This document shows positions 33,148 through 41,307 of a stretch of DNA of 64,000 nucleotides, piece after piece (the stretch's first letter is position 1; every line of letters begins with the position of its first letter). The notes beneath the pieces were generated by a model. The model was given only the letters and a program-made list of their open reading frames with translations, ran no database searches and was not told the DNA's origin. Location: assembly GCA_902760805.1 (NCBI GenBank), contig CACWHY010000002.1, positions 124,001 to 188,000 of the forward strand, written 5' to 3'. This stretch comes from Ruminococcus flavefaciens (GTDB taxonomy: Bacteria > Bacillota > Clostridia > Oscillospirales > Ruminococcaceae). The translations under genes were made by a program, and so were the position numbers.

Positions 33148-34722
33148 ATGAAGGAAGCCAAAAAGACCTTTAGTTATATTATTGCAGCTTTCCTGCTGCT
33201 GTGCCTTGTTTCTCTTTATCGTCAGATCAGTATCCATTACTTTCCGGAGGATCCGTTTCGGCCATTTTTGACCTACGGCACTTACGTTTTCCTTATCGCA
33301 TCATGGACCCGATCCTTGCACGGCCGCATAACTCAAAAAACTATGCTGACCTGTCTCTCGGTGGAGACATTCGTGCTGTTCCTATGGCTGACCGTTAGAC
33401 TGTTTCAGGACACGCTGCTGTACAAAAACACCCACATCATGCGTGTCAGCGGATACCTCATCGTTTTCCCCCTTGTATTCGTTACGCTTATGGGACTTTA
33501 CGCTTCATTCGGTCTTGATAGAGGTGACGGATACAGGATCCCCAAAAGTTCCTTCCTGCTGCTGATACCTGACGCTCTGCTGATAATACTTATGCTGACC
33601 AATGAGCAGACCCACTTCGTTTTCAAAGTCTATGATAACGAGGAGGAAAACCTAGAATTTCACAGCAATTTCGGCATAATCCTGATCCTTCTTTGGGGAA
33701 GCGCTATGATCATCGCAAGGCTTTTCATCATACTGCGCAAGGCAAGGGATATCAAAGCCGGCCCTCTAAAAAAGCTGCTGCCTCTGATATTCGGAGTTGC
33801 GATGCCGATCGTAGTTATCCCCTATTTCATAAACGATTTCGTTGCCAAGCGTGAGCTGATCGAGCTGACCGCAAAGCTCTATTTCCTGGAAGCCATGTCC
33901 TGGGAAAGCTGCATCATCCTGGGAATGGTACCGGTCAATACTCAGTATGGTCAGGTCTTCCGGAAGTCCACTGTAGGTATGCAGATACTTGACAAGTCTG
34001 GTGAGGCCGTTTTGAGCTCTGAGTACGCACGTCCGATCTCTGATGAGGAGCTGTATGTCCTCTTCCGAGATAAATGCTTCTGCGATGACAGCGGCCAGGA
34101 GATCAGGATCCACTCGATCAAAAGCGGATATCTGGTCTACCAGAAGGATATCTCCGGGATCCTCAGCATTATCGAGGAGCTCCACGAAAAGGAGGAGCTC
34201 CTCACTCATGAGAGGACAATGCTCAGCCGTGAGATCGCTGCACGTTCAGAAAAAGCCAAGGTCGAACTGCGAAATAACATCTACGACGGCCTTTCCAGTG
34301 ATATAATGGTGTATCTTCAGCAAATGGATGAGCTGCTAGACAAGCTAACGCCGGATAATTCCATCAAGACCTTCACGCAGCTCTGCTTGATGGGCACATA
34401 CATCAAGCGCCGCAGCAACCTAAAGCTGATCTATGAGCAAAGCGGCAGCCTTGATATGGAGGATCTGAGGTTTTCTTTGGAGGAATTCTGCTCATGCTTC
34501 CGTCAGGTGGGGATAAGATCCTCTCTGCGCTGGGTACCGATATTGCAGCTTTCACCACAGGAGATCCTAAGTGTTACAGATATGATCGAGGAGGTAATGG
34601 AGGAAAATTCATTCGACTTGGAATCTGTTTCACTATGCGCAGATCAAAGCTTTACCGTTATCGCAAAAGCTCCAGGAGCTGAGCCGAAGAATTATTCATT
34701 TAACAGGGAGGCTGAGATATGA
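33148..34722 (+). CDS. 7TM sensor with degenerate histidine-kinase core (pseudo-kinase)
   Basis: A 524-residue membrane protein. Residues 1-260 hold about seven hydrophobic segments like the histidine-kinase N-terminal 7TM sensor module. A linker region and a NarL-type kinase-like core follow, but where these kinases have ELHDGLG the protein has NNIYDGLS, with Tyr379 in place of the phospho-accepting His. The C-terminal part aligns by position with a HATPase domain but lacks the N-box (RE-x-x-TNA-x-RH) and glycine motifs. It is thus probably a sensor without kinase activity. Its stop overlaps the start of a soluble kinase gene (ATGA), which suggests that the two products form a complex. Confidence 0.77.
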   Translation: MKEAKKTFSYIIAAFLLLCLVSLYRQISIHYFPEDPFRPFLTYGTYVFLIASWTRSLHGRITQKTMLTCLSVETFVLFLWLTVRLFQDTLLYKNTHIMRVSGYLIVFPLVFVTLMGLYASFGLDRGDGYRIPKSSFLLLIPDALLIILMLTNEQTHFVFKVYDNEEENLEFHSNFGIILILLWGSAMIIARLFIILRKARDIKAGPLKKLLPLIFGVAMPIVVIPYFINDFVAKRELIELTAKLYFLEAMSWESCIILGMVPVNTQYGQVFRKSTVGMQILDKSGEAVLSSEYARPISDEELYVLFRDKCFCDDSGQEIRIHSIKSGYLVYQKDISGILSIIEELHEKEELLTHERTMLSREIAARSEKAKVELRNNIYDGLSSDIMVYLQQMDELLDKLTPDNSIKTFTQLCLMGTYIKRRSNLKLIYEQSGSLDMEDLRFSLEEFCSCFRQVGIRSSLRWVPILQLSPQEILSVTDMIEEVMEENSFDLESVSLCADQSFTVIAKAPGAEPKNYSFNREAEI

Positions 34723-35729
34723 GACTGTTCAATAAAGACCGTATCCGGCTTAGCAGAGCCGTTCGTGAGGCGATAGATTCATATCCTGAGGGACTGTGCT
34801 TTTCCTCTGAAGATGGCAAGCCGATCCTTGTGAACACTCAGATGAACAGACTGATCAGCCTTCTCACCGGCCATACGATCATAGAAACTGTTCACCTTTG
34901 GAACGAGCTTTCTGCCATCAGTGAGACCTCCTCAGGCTGTAAACGTATTACCATGACCGAAAACGAGGCCTTCGATATCAATAAGCTGATCTTCCGATAT
35001 CCTGACGGCAGGATCTGGCGATTTGAAAAAAGCGTCCTGCAAAGCGATGGGCAGATAACCATTCAGCTGAAAGCAGATGATATAACAGAGCTTACATCTG
35101 TCAGCCGGGAGCTTCTAAAGAACAATCAGAAGCTGGCAGCTATGAACAAGAGGCAGAAGGCTCTTCTAAAAGACATCGTTGAGATAAACCGGGACAAGGA
35201 GTTCCTTGCGGCCAAAATGAGGATCCATGATGAGTTCGGAAGATGCCTTGTGGCAACAAAAAAAGCCCTCAGCGATCATTCAATAGCAGAGAGCATGGAT
35301 ATGCTGGTAAGCGGCTGGAGGTCAGCTATACAAGGAATGAGCGTGATCCCCCTCCAGCAAAAGGAGACTTCTCCCGAGGAGGAGCTGAGAAAAGTGGCAA
35401 GCATGATCGGATGCCGGATAAATATGATCGGCGAACAGCCAAAGAAAAACCCCGCTCTCAACCTGCTGTATGCCGCCATTCGTGAGGGACTGACAAATGC
35501 TGTGCGTCACGCCGGAGCTGATGAGCTTACTGTAGAGCTCACTCACGGAAACGGTTTTTGCCATGCTGAGATCTCCAGCAACGGCAGCACCGAAGCGACT
35601 CAGATAACTGAGGGCGTTGGCCTGGGAAGTCTCCGGAAGAGCCTTGAACAGGAAGGTGCTGTCATGGAGATCAAATGCGAGAACGGTGTGCGAATGATCA
35701 TTGATCTGCCGGAAGAATTAAGTAATTAA
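34719..35729 (+). CDS. Soluble NarL-type sensor histidine kinase
   Basis: A 336-residue cytoplasmic kinase with no membrane segment. Residues about 15-130 look like a PAS-type domain (YPEGLCFSSEDGKPILVN). A coiled-coil and DHp helix follow with RIHDEFGR, His170 being the likely phospho-acceptor, then a HATPase domain with N-box REGLTNAVRHAG and G-box EGVGLGSLRKSL. Its start overlaps the stop of the 7TM pseudo-kinase as ATGA, and a NarL/LuxR-type regulator follows. The inferred system is sensor, kinase and regulator in three chains. The signal is unknown. Confidence 0.85.
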   Translation: MRLFNKDRIRLSRAVREAIDSYPEGLCFSSEDGKPILVNTQMNRLISLLTGHTIIETVHLWNELSAISETSSGCKRITMTENEAFDINKLIFRYPDGRIWRFEKSVLQSDGQITIQLKADDITELTSVSRELLKNNQKLAAMNKRQKALLKDIVEINRDKEFLAAKMRIHDEFGRCLVATKKALSDHSIAESMDMLVSGWRSAIQGMSVIPLQQKETSPEEELRKVASMIGCRINMIGEQPKKNPALNLLYAAIREGLTNAVRHAGADELTVELTHGNGFCHAEISSNGSTEATQITEGVGLGSLRKSLEQEGAVMEIKCENGVRMIIDLPEELSN

Positions 35730-35745
35730 ATAAAATATATTCGAT

Positions 35746-35790
35746 CCACACAAACAAGTAGTGTAAAATCGTTTCTAGTGTGGTATAATT
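35746..35790 (+). promoter_or_regulatory. Response-regulator promoter with flanking inverted repeat
   Basis: TATAAT at 35784-35789 with only a weak -35 (TGTAAA). CCACAC (35746-35751) and GTGTGG (35778-35783) form an inverted repeat that brackets the -35 region and abuts the -10, and TAGTGT occurs twice. A weak -35 with such repeats fits an activated promoter, perhaps autoregulated. Confidence 0.55.
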
Positions 35791-35827
35791 ATATATGGAG
35801 TATTATCTTATTTTTTGGAGGGGTCGT

Positions 35828-36451
35828 ATGTATAATGTGCTAATCGTGGAGGACTCAAAGCTCTCACGAACTGCCATCGAACACCAGCTTTTGGCCGAAA
35901 GATGCTTCAACATCGTTACATCTATCGAAAGTGCTGCCAACGCAGATATCCTCTGTATGGGCGGAAATATCGACCTTGTTCTCATGGACATCTGCACTGC
36001 TAACGATGAATCCGGTCTAAAGGCTGCCGGGCGAATAAAGAGCCATTATCCCGAAATAAAGCTGGTCATGATGACCTCGATGCCGGAGCACTCTTTCATT
36101 CAAAAGGCTCGTGAGAGCAGCTGCGATAGCTTCTGGTATAAGGAGCACAGCTCTATGGATATTGCGGAGGTCTGCCGAAGGACTATGCTGGGCGAAAGTA
36201 TTTGGCCGCCTGATTCTCCTCAGCTTTCGATCGGTGCCGCCAAAAGCTCTGACTTCACCGACAGAGAGCTTGAAGTGATCAGGGAGCTTGTGGGCGGACA
36301 TACATACAGCGAGATCGCACAGACACTGAAGGTCAGCGAAAACACGGTGAAATTCCACATAAAGAGCATCATGCAAAAGACCGGCTTCAAGAATACGCTC
36401 CAGCTGGTCGCAGATGTGGTGGAGAAAAAGTTCATCATGCCTAAATACTGA
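35828..36451 (+). CDS. NarL/LuxR-family response regulator
   Basis: A 207-residue regulator with a receiver domain (1-120: acidic pocket Glu8/Asp9, phospho-acceptor Asp54 in VLMDICTAN, conserved Lys in FWYKEHS) and a LuxR-type HTH (about 140-200: FTDRELEVIRELVGGHTYSEIA, read from TDRELEVIREL, and SENTVKFHIKSIMQKT). The ATG at 35828 is chosen because GGAGGGG lies 5-9 nt upstream; an in-frame ATG at 35795 has none. It follows the split kinase and has its own promoter. Expected to be phosphorylated by the soluble kinase and to act on DNA as a dimer. Confidence 0.92.
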   Translation: MYNVLIVEDSKLSRTAIEHQLLAERCFNIVTSIESAANADILCMGGNIDLVLMDICTANDESGLKAAGRIKSHYPEIKLVMMTSMPEHSFIQKARESSCDSFWYKEHSSMDIAEVCRRTMLGESIWPPDSPQLSIGAAKSSDFTDRELEVIRELVGGHTYSEIAQTLKVSENTVKFHIKSIMQKTGFKNTLQLVADVVEKKFIMPKY

Positions 36452-36482
36452 AAAAAGCCGCCATTTAAGGCGGCTTTCTTTA
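36452..36482. terminator. Bidirectional terminator after the response regulator
   Basis: Nine-base stem AAAGCCGCC / GGCGGCTTT (36454-36477) with T-rich flanks on both strands. Confidence 0.85.
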
Positions 36483-36767
36483 TGCGGTCTCGGGGGGCTG
36501 AGCTGCGATACAAATAAGATTTCCTATGATACAGCCGATAGCCGCTGTTCCTACGACGAGGAGCAGGAGCTCGCTGAGGTAATTCGTCCCTATATTCATG
36601 AAAAGCTCGCAGAGACCGTATACAGCTGCGGAGGCCGCAAGTGCGATAACTGCTATCTTTCGCCTTTTAGTGGCAGCTCCGATCATGATAGCAATCACGA
36701 AGCCTATCATAAGGAAGAACACTGAGTCAGAGTTGAAAAGCTCCTCAAGTATTGGCAGGTATCTCAT
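36480..36767 (-). CDS. Small membrane protein of unknown function
   Basis: A 95-residue protein with three hydrophobic segments (FFLMIGFVIAIMIG, IAVIALAASAAVYGL, ELLLLVVGTAAIGCIIGNLI). The ATG at 36767 is chosen because AAAGGAGAG lies 8-9 nt upstream; an earlier in-frame ATG (36821) falls in the promoter, TTGAAT-18-TATACT. It is convergent with the response regulator and shares its terminator. I recognise no family. Confidence 0.7.
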   Translation of the reverse strand: MRYLPILEELFNSDSVFFLMIGFVIAIMIGAATKRRKIAVIALAASAAVYGLCELFMNIGTNYLSELLLLVVGTAAIGCIIGNLICIAAQPPETA

Positions 36768-36842
36768 AGTCTCACTCTCCTTTCTGAGATAAGTATACCA
36801 CGATAGGCAGTTACAATTCAAGATTATATAGGTTACAAATCA

Positions 36843-36869
36843 GAAAAGGTCTCCGAAGAGACCTTTTTC
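36843..36869 (-). terminator. Terminator of the fumarase - Flx-Hdr - fumarate reductase unit
   Basis: Stem AAAAGGTCTC / GAGACCTTTT with a TTCG/CGAA loop, 2 nt past the last gene's stop. Confidence 0.75.
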
Positions 36870-36870
36870 A

Positions 36871-38112
36871 TTATTTGAATATTATCAGCAGCACCTGTGA
36901 GGTGATCACAACTGAGATAAGAGCTACAGGGTAAGTTGCTGCATAGGCAGAAGCCACGTCCTCGGTGCCGGCGGTGCTGATGAGTGTTCCAAGGGCCGGT
37001 GTGGAGGTCATTCCGCCTGTTATCGAGCCAAGGTTGTTCAGCAGACTCAGCTTCAGAACGTACTTTGCAAAAAGGAATCCGATGATCATTGGGATCAGTG
37101 TCATGAGCATTCCGTAGAGGAAGAATACCGGCTGGAAGTAGCGTGCGAAATTTGCTCCGCCGGAAACTCCAGCTCCGATAAGGAAGAACATCAGACCCAG
37201 CTCACGGAAAACCTTCAGAGTTGAGTCCTTGGGCATAACGCTAATCTTTCCAAAATGGCTAAAATGGCCGAAGATCAGGGACATCAGCAGACAGCCGCCT
37301 GTTGTGGAAAGTGAGAAGTGTCCCACCTTGAATGAGCCGATGATGATGCCGAAAACTGCTGCAAGTGCAAAGGGCATGATACCGAAATCGTCCATCTCGA
37401 TGAGATCCTTGGGAGCAGCCTTCTTCTTGCCGCTGCCGGAATTCACCAGAAGCTCACGCTCCTTCTTCATATCAGCCTTCATGATCTTAGGAATGATCTG
37501 AACAAAGAGTACAACGCCCAGAACTCCGAAGATATAGGCGATAGCGTAGCCTACTGAAACTGCGTCCTTATAGTCTCCAGCTGCGTCCTTTGCTGCGGAG
37601 AAGCCGGGTGTGCTGGTGAGGGCGCCGGAGAGAAGTCCGGTCATCAATGCGGAGAACTCGCCGCTCTCCCAATCTGAGAAGTTGCGTCCGACAAGGATAC
37701 AGCCTGCACAGGTAAGTCCGCCGGAAAGGATTATGATCACTGCCAGCAAAACGTATGACTTGAAATTTTTCTTGAAATTGCCAAAGAAATTGGGGCCGGC
37801 AATAAATCCAACTGCCGTTACAAAGAGGATAAGACCAACGTTGTCAACGATCTTCAGAGCCTGATCCACGAAGGTGACTTCATCCACCACATTTCCAGCG
37901 GTGTCCTTGACGCCTACTACCAGCTGCTGAGTGAGCTGTTCGTGGAAAACATAGCCGAAGAAAAGCGCTACCAGGAAAACTCCCGCAGTGCCAAGAGAAA
38001 TGCCCTTGATAGTTACTCTTCCCAGAATATAGCCGAGAGCTGCTATAGTCAGTACCGACAGCATCAGGAAGGCTACACTCTGAATGGAGAGGTATCCGTT
38101 AAAAAGTTCCAT
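36871..38112 (-). CDS. AspT/YidE-family transporter, probable succinate or C4-dicarboxylate exporter
   Basis: A 413-residue membrane protein built from two similar halves of about five helices each: half 1 has GLLSGALTSTPGFSAA and half 2 has GSITGGMTSTPALGTL. This internal duplication with the G-x-x-T-S-T-P motif defines the aspartate:alanine exchanger (AspT) family, to which the succinate exporter SucE of Corynebacterium belongs. It is the last gene of the fumarase-fumarate reductase unit, so export of succinate, or exchange with another dicarboxylate, is the natural inference. The TrkA_C domain found between the halves in many relatives is absent; a short Lys-rich loop replaces it. Confidence 0.82.
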   Translation of the reverse strand: MELFNGYLSIQSVAFLMLSVLTIAALGYILGRVTIKGISLGTAGVFLVALFFGYVFHEQLTQQLVVGVKDTAGNVVDEVTFVDQALKIVDNVGLILFVTAVGFIAGPNFFGNFKKNFKSYVLLAVIIILSGGLTCAGCILVGRNFSDWESGEFSALMTGLLSGALTSTPGFSAAKDAAGDYKDAVSVGYAIAYIFGVLGVVLFVQIIPKIMKADMKKERELLVNSGSGKKKAAPKDLIEMDDFGIMPFALAAVFGIIIGSFKVGHFSLSTTGGCLLMSLIFGHFSHFGKISVMPKDSTLKVFRELGLMFFLIGAGVSGGANFARYFQPVFFLYGMLMTLIPMIIGFLFAKYVLKLSLLNNLGSITGGMTSTPALGTLISTAGTEDVASAYAATYPVALISVVITSQVLLIIFK

Positions 38113-38141
38113 ATACCTTTATCCTTTTCTTTACAAATTCA

Positions 38142-38162
38142 CGGGACGCACAGGGCGTCCCG
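38142..38162 (-). other. Intercistronic hairpin between frdA and the transporter gene
   Basis: Eight-base stem CGGGACGC / GCGTCCCG in the 59-nt gap. It is not followed by a T-run on minus (GTGAATTTG), so it is more likely an RNA-processing or stability element than a terminator. Confidence 0.5.
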
Positions 38163-38171
38163 AAGAAATAT

Positions 38172-39776
38172 TTACTTAGATCTTCTTGCGTAGTGAGGAA
38201 GAAGCATGGGTGAGGCAGTTCCGCTTGCAGCACCGGACTCCTCAAGCTCCTTGTTGAAGCGCTCGATGTGATCCAGAGTCAGCTTCTCAGGAACAGCAGT
38301 ATCCTTAGCCTTAGCTGCGGCGTTGATACCAGCATTTCTGCCGAATACGATAACGTCCAGCAGAGAGTTGCCCATGAGACGATTGCGGCCGTGGATACCT
38401 CCGGCTACCTCACCGGCAGCGTACAGGTTTTCTACATCAGTGGAGCAGTCCTCAGAGATGTTCAGTCCGCCGTTCTGGTAGTGAAGTGTGGGGTAGACCA
38501 GGATAGGCTCCTTACGAATGTCGATGCCGTACTTGCCGAACATTCTCATCATTGCAGGGATACGCTTCTCGATAGTTCCCTCGCCGTGCTTGTACTCGAT
38601 CATGGGAGTGTCAAGCCAAACGGCCTTGCCCAGAGAGGTCTCAACTCCCTTGTTGCGCTCAGTACACTCACGAATGATGGAAGCGGCTGTTACGTCACGG
38701 GTCTCCAGGGGGTGCATGAACACCTCACCGTCGATGTTCACCAGCTTTGCGCCAAGTGAACGAACCTTCTCAGTAACCAGAGCACCAAAGATCTGCTCAG
38801 GATAGCCTGTGCCTGTGGGGTGATACTGGAGAGTATCTGCGTAGAGCAGCCTTGCGCCGACTCTGTAGCCAAGGATAAGTCCGTCAGCAGTTGCTCCGTA
38901 ATGGTTGGAAGTTGGGAAGCCCTGATAGTGGAGGCGTCCAGCTCCGCCGGTAGCGATGATGACTGTCTTAGCTCTAGCCACCAGAAGCTCCTTAGTCTCC
39001 ATATTCATGAGGACTGCACCGGCAGCCTTGCCGTTTTCATCAAGGATGATCTCGATAGCTGCTGTGAAGTCGATAACGGGAATGCCTCTGTTGATGACCT
39101 CGTCACGGAGAGTACGCATGATCTCAGCGCCGGAATAATCCTTTGCTGCGTGCATACGCTTTCTGGAGGTACCGCCGCCGTGGGTGGTGACCATTGTGCC
39201 GTCGGGCTCCTTATCGAACTCAACGCCCAGCTTGTTTAGCCACTGGATAGCCTCGGGAGCCTTTGTGACCAGCTTTCTTACCAGCTCAGGCTTTGCAGCG
39301 AAGTGTCCGCCGCCGAATGCGTCGATATAGTGGATAGCAGGCGAATCGTTGGGCTTGTCAGCAGCCTGGATACCGCCCTCTGCCATCATTGTATTTGCGT
39401 CGCCGATACGCAGCTTTGTGACGATCATTGCCTTGACTCCGGCCTCGTCAGCCTCGATAGCTGCGGAAGCTCCTGCTCCGCCGCCGCCGATGATCAGGAC
39501 ATCAGTATCGTAGTCAGGAGCGCTCAGGTCAACATCAGCTGCTGTGATACGGCTCTTTCCCTGTAACAGCTCTGCAAGCTGGGTCGGTACCTTGTCGCCC
39601 TTGTTCACTCCGGCAGACAGCACGGTGAACTCGTCCTGCTTGTAGTCTGGGTGGAAGGTGGCCAGAAGAGTATCCTTCTCCTCTGCGGTCATTCTTCTGG
39701 GCTCGAGAGCGGCGTTGGCCTCTCTCTTCTCAGCAACGATCTTTGCAAGCTCGTTCAGCTTATCTATCTTATACAT
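38172..39776 (-). CDS. frdA: Fumarate reductase flavoprotein subunit (soluble type)
   Basis: Reduces fumarate to succinate. The 534-residue protein has an N-terminal extension of about 85 residues, then the FAD-binding motif VLIIGGGGAGASAA (93-106), the substrate-site region THGGGTSRKRMHAAKDYSG (cf. the Frd/Sdh G-H-x-x-x-R pattern) and the late FAD motif AAGEVAGGIHGRNRLMGNS. No membrane-anchor subunit is encoded nearby, so the enzyme should be cytoplasmic and receive electrons from a soluble partner. It follows its Fe-S partner gene by 12 nt and lies downstream of fumarase and the Flx-Hdr genes. Adenylylsulfate reductase and L-aspartate oxidase are excluded by motif and context. Confidence 0.88.
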   Translation of the reverse strand: MYKIDKLNELAKIVAEKREANAALEPRRMTAEEKDTLLATFHPDYKQDEFTVLSAGVNKGDKVPTQLAELLQGKSRITAADVDLSAPDYDTDVLIIGGGGAGASAAIEADEAGVKAMIVTKLRIGDANTMMAEGGIQAADKPNDSPAIHYIDAFGGGHFAAKPELVRKLVTKAPEAIQWLNKLGVEFDKEPDGTMVTTHGGGTSRKRMHAAKDYSGAEIMRTLRDEVINRGIPVIDFTAAIEIILDENGKAAGAVLMNMETKELLVARAKTVIIATGGAGRLHYQGFPTSNHYGATADGLILGYRVGARLLYADTLQYHPTGTGYPEQIFGALVTEKVRSLGAKLVNIDGEVFMHPLETRDVTAASIIRECTERNKGVETSLGKAVWLDTPMIEYKHGEGTIEKRIPAMMRMFGKYGIDIRKEPILVYPTLHYQNGGLNISEDCSTDVENLYAAGEVAGGIHGRNRLMGNSLLDVIVFGRNAGINAAAKAKDTAVPEKLTLDHIERFNKELEESGAASGTASPMLLPHYARRSK

Positions 39777-39788
39777 TTCACGCCCTCC

Positions 39789-40463
39789 TTACTGCTCAAT
39801 GTCACGGTTGTTGTAGAGCTCTTTCATCTCTTCGATAGGCTTCTGCATGAGGCTCTCGATGAGCTCGTTGAAAGCGCCCTCGTCGATCTCCTTGACACGG
39901 TCTGCAAGATGACCGCATTCGGGAGCGATGTACTTTCCGTTAAGACGGCGTGCCAGCATTGCTACCTGGGGATGAGAGATACCGGCAGGACAGCGGGATG
40001 AGCAGACTCCGCACATAACGCAGTCGAAGCTCTCCTCAGCGCACTTCTCATACTCGCCTCTCTGAGCGTATGCGATATACTGCATAACATTCAGCTCCTG
40101 AGTGCAGGCCTTGGTGCAGGCATTGCAGCCGATACAGCTGTAGATCTCGGGATAGAGCTGCATCATGATCTGCTCAGTGGGCTTGATCTTCTCGATATCA
40201 TAGACCTTTTTCTCCAGGGGGAAGAAGGGCAGAGTTGCAACGTACATACCCTCCTGTACCTCGGTCTGACAGGCAAGACATCCGTGAAGAGCGGACTCTC
40301 CCTTGATCCTGTAGATAGTAGCACAGGCTCCGCAGAAGCCGTTTCTACAGCCGCAGCCTCTTACCAGCTCATAGCCGGCGTATTCCATAGCAGTCATTAT
40401 CGTAAGACCTGCCGGCACCTGATACTTCTTGCCGAACAGGTAAACATTAACCATATTTTCCAT
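39789..40463 (-). CDS. frdB: Fumarate reductase iron-sulfur subunit
   Basis: A 224-residue electron-transfer subunit. The N-terminal [2Fe-2S] ferredoxin domain has Cys37, Cys39, Cys44 and Cys47 plus Cys62/Cys65 in HGCLAC. Two C-terminal [4Fe-4S] motifs are Cys110-x2-Cys-x2-Cys-x3-Cys120 and Cys148-x2-Cys-x2-Cys-x3-Cys158. Unlike methanogen TfrB it has no CCG (HdrB) domain; separate HdrB and HdrC are encoded in the same unit. It would carry electrons from the Hdr part to FrdA. GGAG lies 8 nt before the ATG. Confidence 0.87.
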   Translation of the reverse strand: MENMVNVYLFGKKYQVPAGLTIMTAMEYAGYELVRGCGCRNGFCGACATIYRIKGESALHGCLACQTEVQEGMYVATLPFFPLEKKVYDIEKIKPTEQIMMQLYPEIYSCIGCNACTKACTQELNVMQYIAYAQRGEYEKCAEESFDCVMCGVCSSRCPAGISHPQVAMLARRLNGKYIAPECGHLADRVKEIDEGAFNELIESLMQKPIEEMKELYNNRDIEQ

Positions 40464-40479
40464 GCTTTATGCTCCTTTA

Positions 40480-41307
40480 TCAATATTCGTCCGGCAGTGC
40501 GTCAAGCTGGTCGAAACGGAAAACCGGACCGTCCTTGCAGACGTACTTGTTGCCGATATTGCATCTTCCGCACTTTCCCACGCCGCACTTCATGCGAAGC
40601 TCCATTGTGGTATAGACCTGAGTTTCGGTGAAGCCCAGCTCCTTCAGTCCGGCAAGAGTGAACTTGATCATGATAGGCGGTCCGCAGACCAGAACGGTCT
40701 TGTTTGTAGAGGGCTTGAGCTCCTTGACGTAGTTGGGAACAAAGCCAACGTGGCCGTCCCAGCCCTCCTGAGGATTATCTATGGTGAGGTCGACCTCAAC
40801 GCCGGGATCAGCCATCCACTCGTCGATGATCTCCTTATAGTCCACCAGGTCATCCTTTGAACGTGAGCCGTAGACGATCTGGACATCGCCATATTCGCCG
40901 CGCTTGTCACGGACGTAGTTTATAACTGAGCGGAGAGGTGCAAGTCCGATACCGCCGGCGATGAAGAGCAGATCCTTGCCCTTCAGCTCTGTGTCAACGG
41001 GGAATGCGTTTCCGTACGGTCCACGGATAGTGATCTGCTGGCCCACTTCCATAGCATGGAGCCATTCAGTAAGGCATCCGCACTTTTTGATGCTGAATTC
41101 CATGAACTCCTTATTTGTAGGCGAGGAAGTGATTGAGAACATAGCCTCACCGACACCGGGGATAGAGAGCATGGCGCACTGGCCGGGCATATGCTCGAAG
41201 ACCTTTCCGCCCTCCGGAGAAACGACTCTAAAGGTCTTGACATCGGGGGTATCTATCCTGATGTCCGTAACTACTCCCACATGGGGGATCAATGTATCGT
41301 TGTTCAT
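40480..41307 (-). CDS. FlxA-like FAD/NAD(H) oxidoreductase with [2Fe-2S] cluster
   Basis: A 275-residue ferredoxin-NADP-reductase-fold protein. It has an FAD-binding barrel (MFSITSSPTN), an NAD-binding domain (FIAGGIGLAPLRSVI, VLVCGPPIMIKFT) and a C-terminal four-Cys cluster motif, CGVGKCGRCNIGNKYVC. This fits the FlxA / hydrogenase-gamma / AsrB group, which takes electrons from NAD(P)H. The ATG at 41307 is used because GGAGG is 7 nt upstream and it overlaps the previous stop as TGATG. In this unit it is the expected NADH entry point of a Flx-Hdr complex. Confidence 0.85.
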   Translation of the reverse strand: MNNDTLIPHVGVVTDIRIDTPDVKTFRVVSPEGGKVFEHMPGQCAMLSIPGVGEAMFSITSSPTNKEFMEFSIKKCGCLTEWLHAMEVGQQITIRGPYGNAFPVDTELKGKDLLFIAGGIGLAPLRSVINYVRDKRGEYGDVQIVYGSRSKDDLVDYKEIIDEWMADPGVEVDLTIDNPQEGWDGHVGFVPNYVKELKPSTNKTVLVCGPPIMIKFTLAGLKELGFTETQVYTTMELRMKCGVGKCGRCNIGNKYVCKDGPVFRFDQLDALPDEY

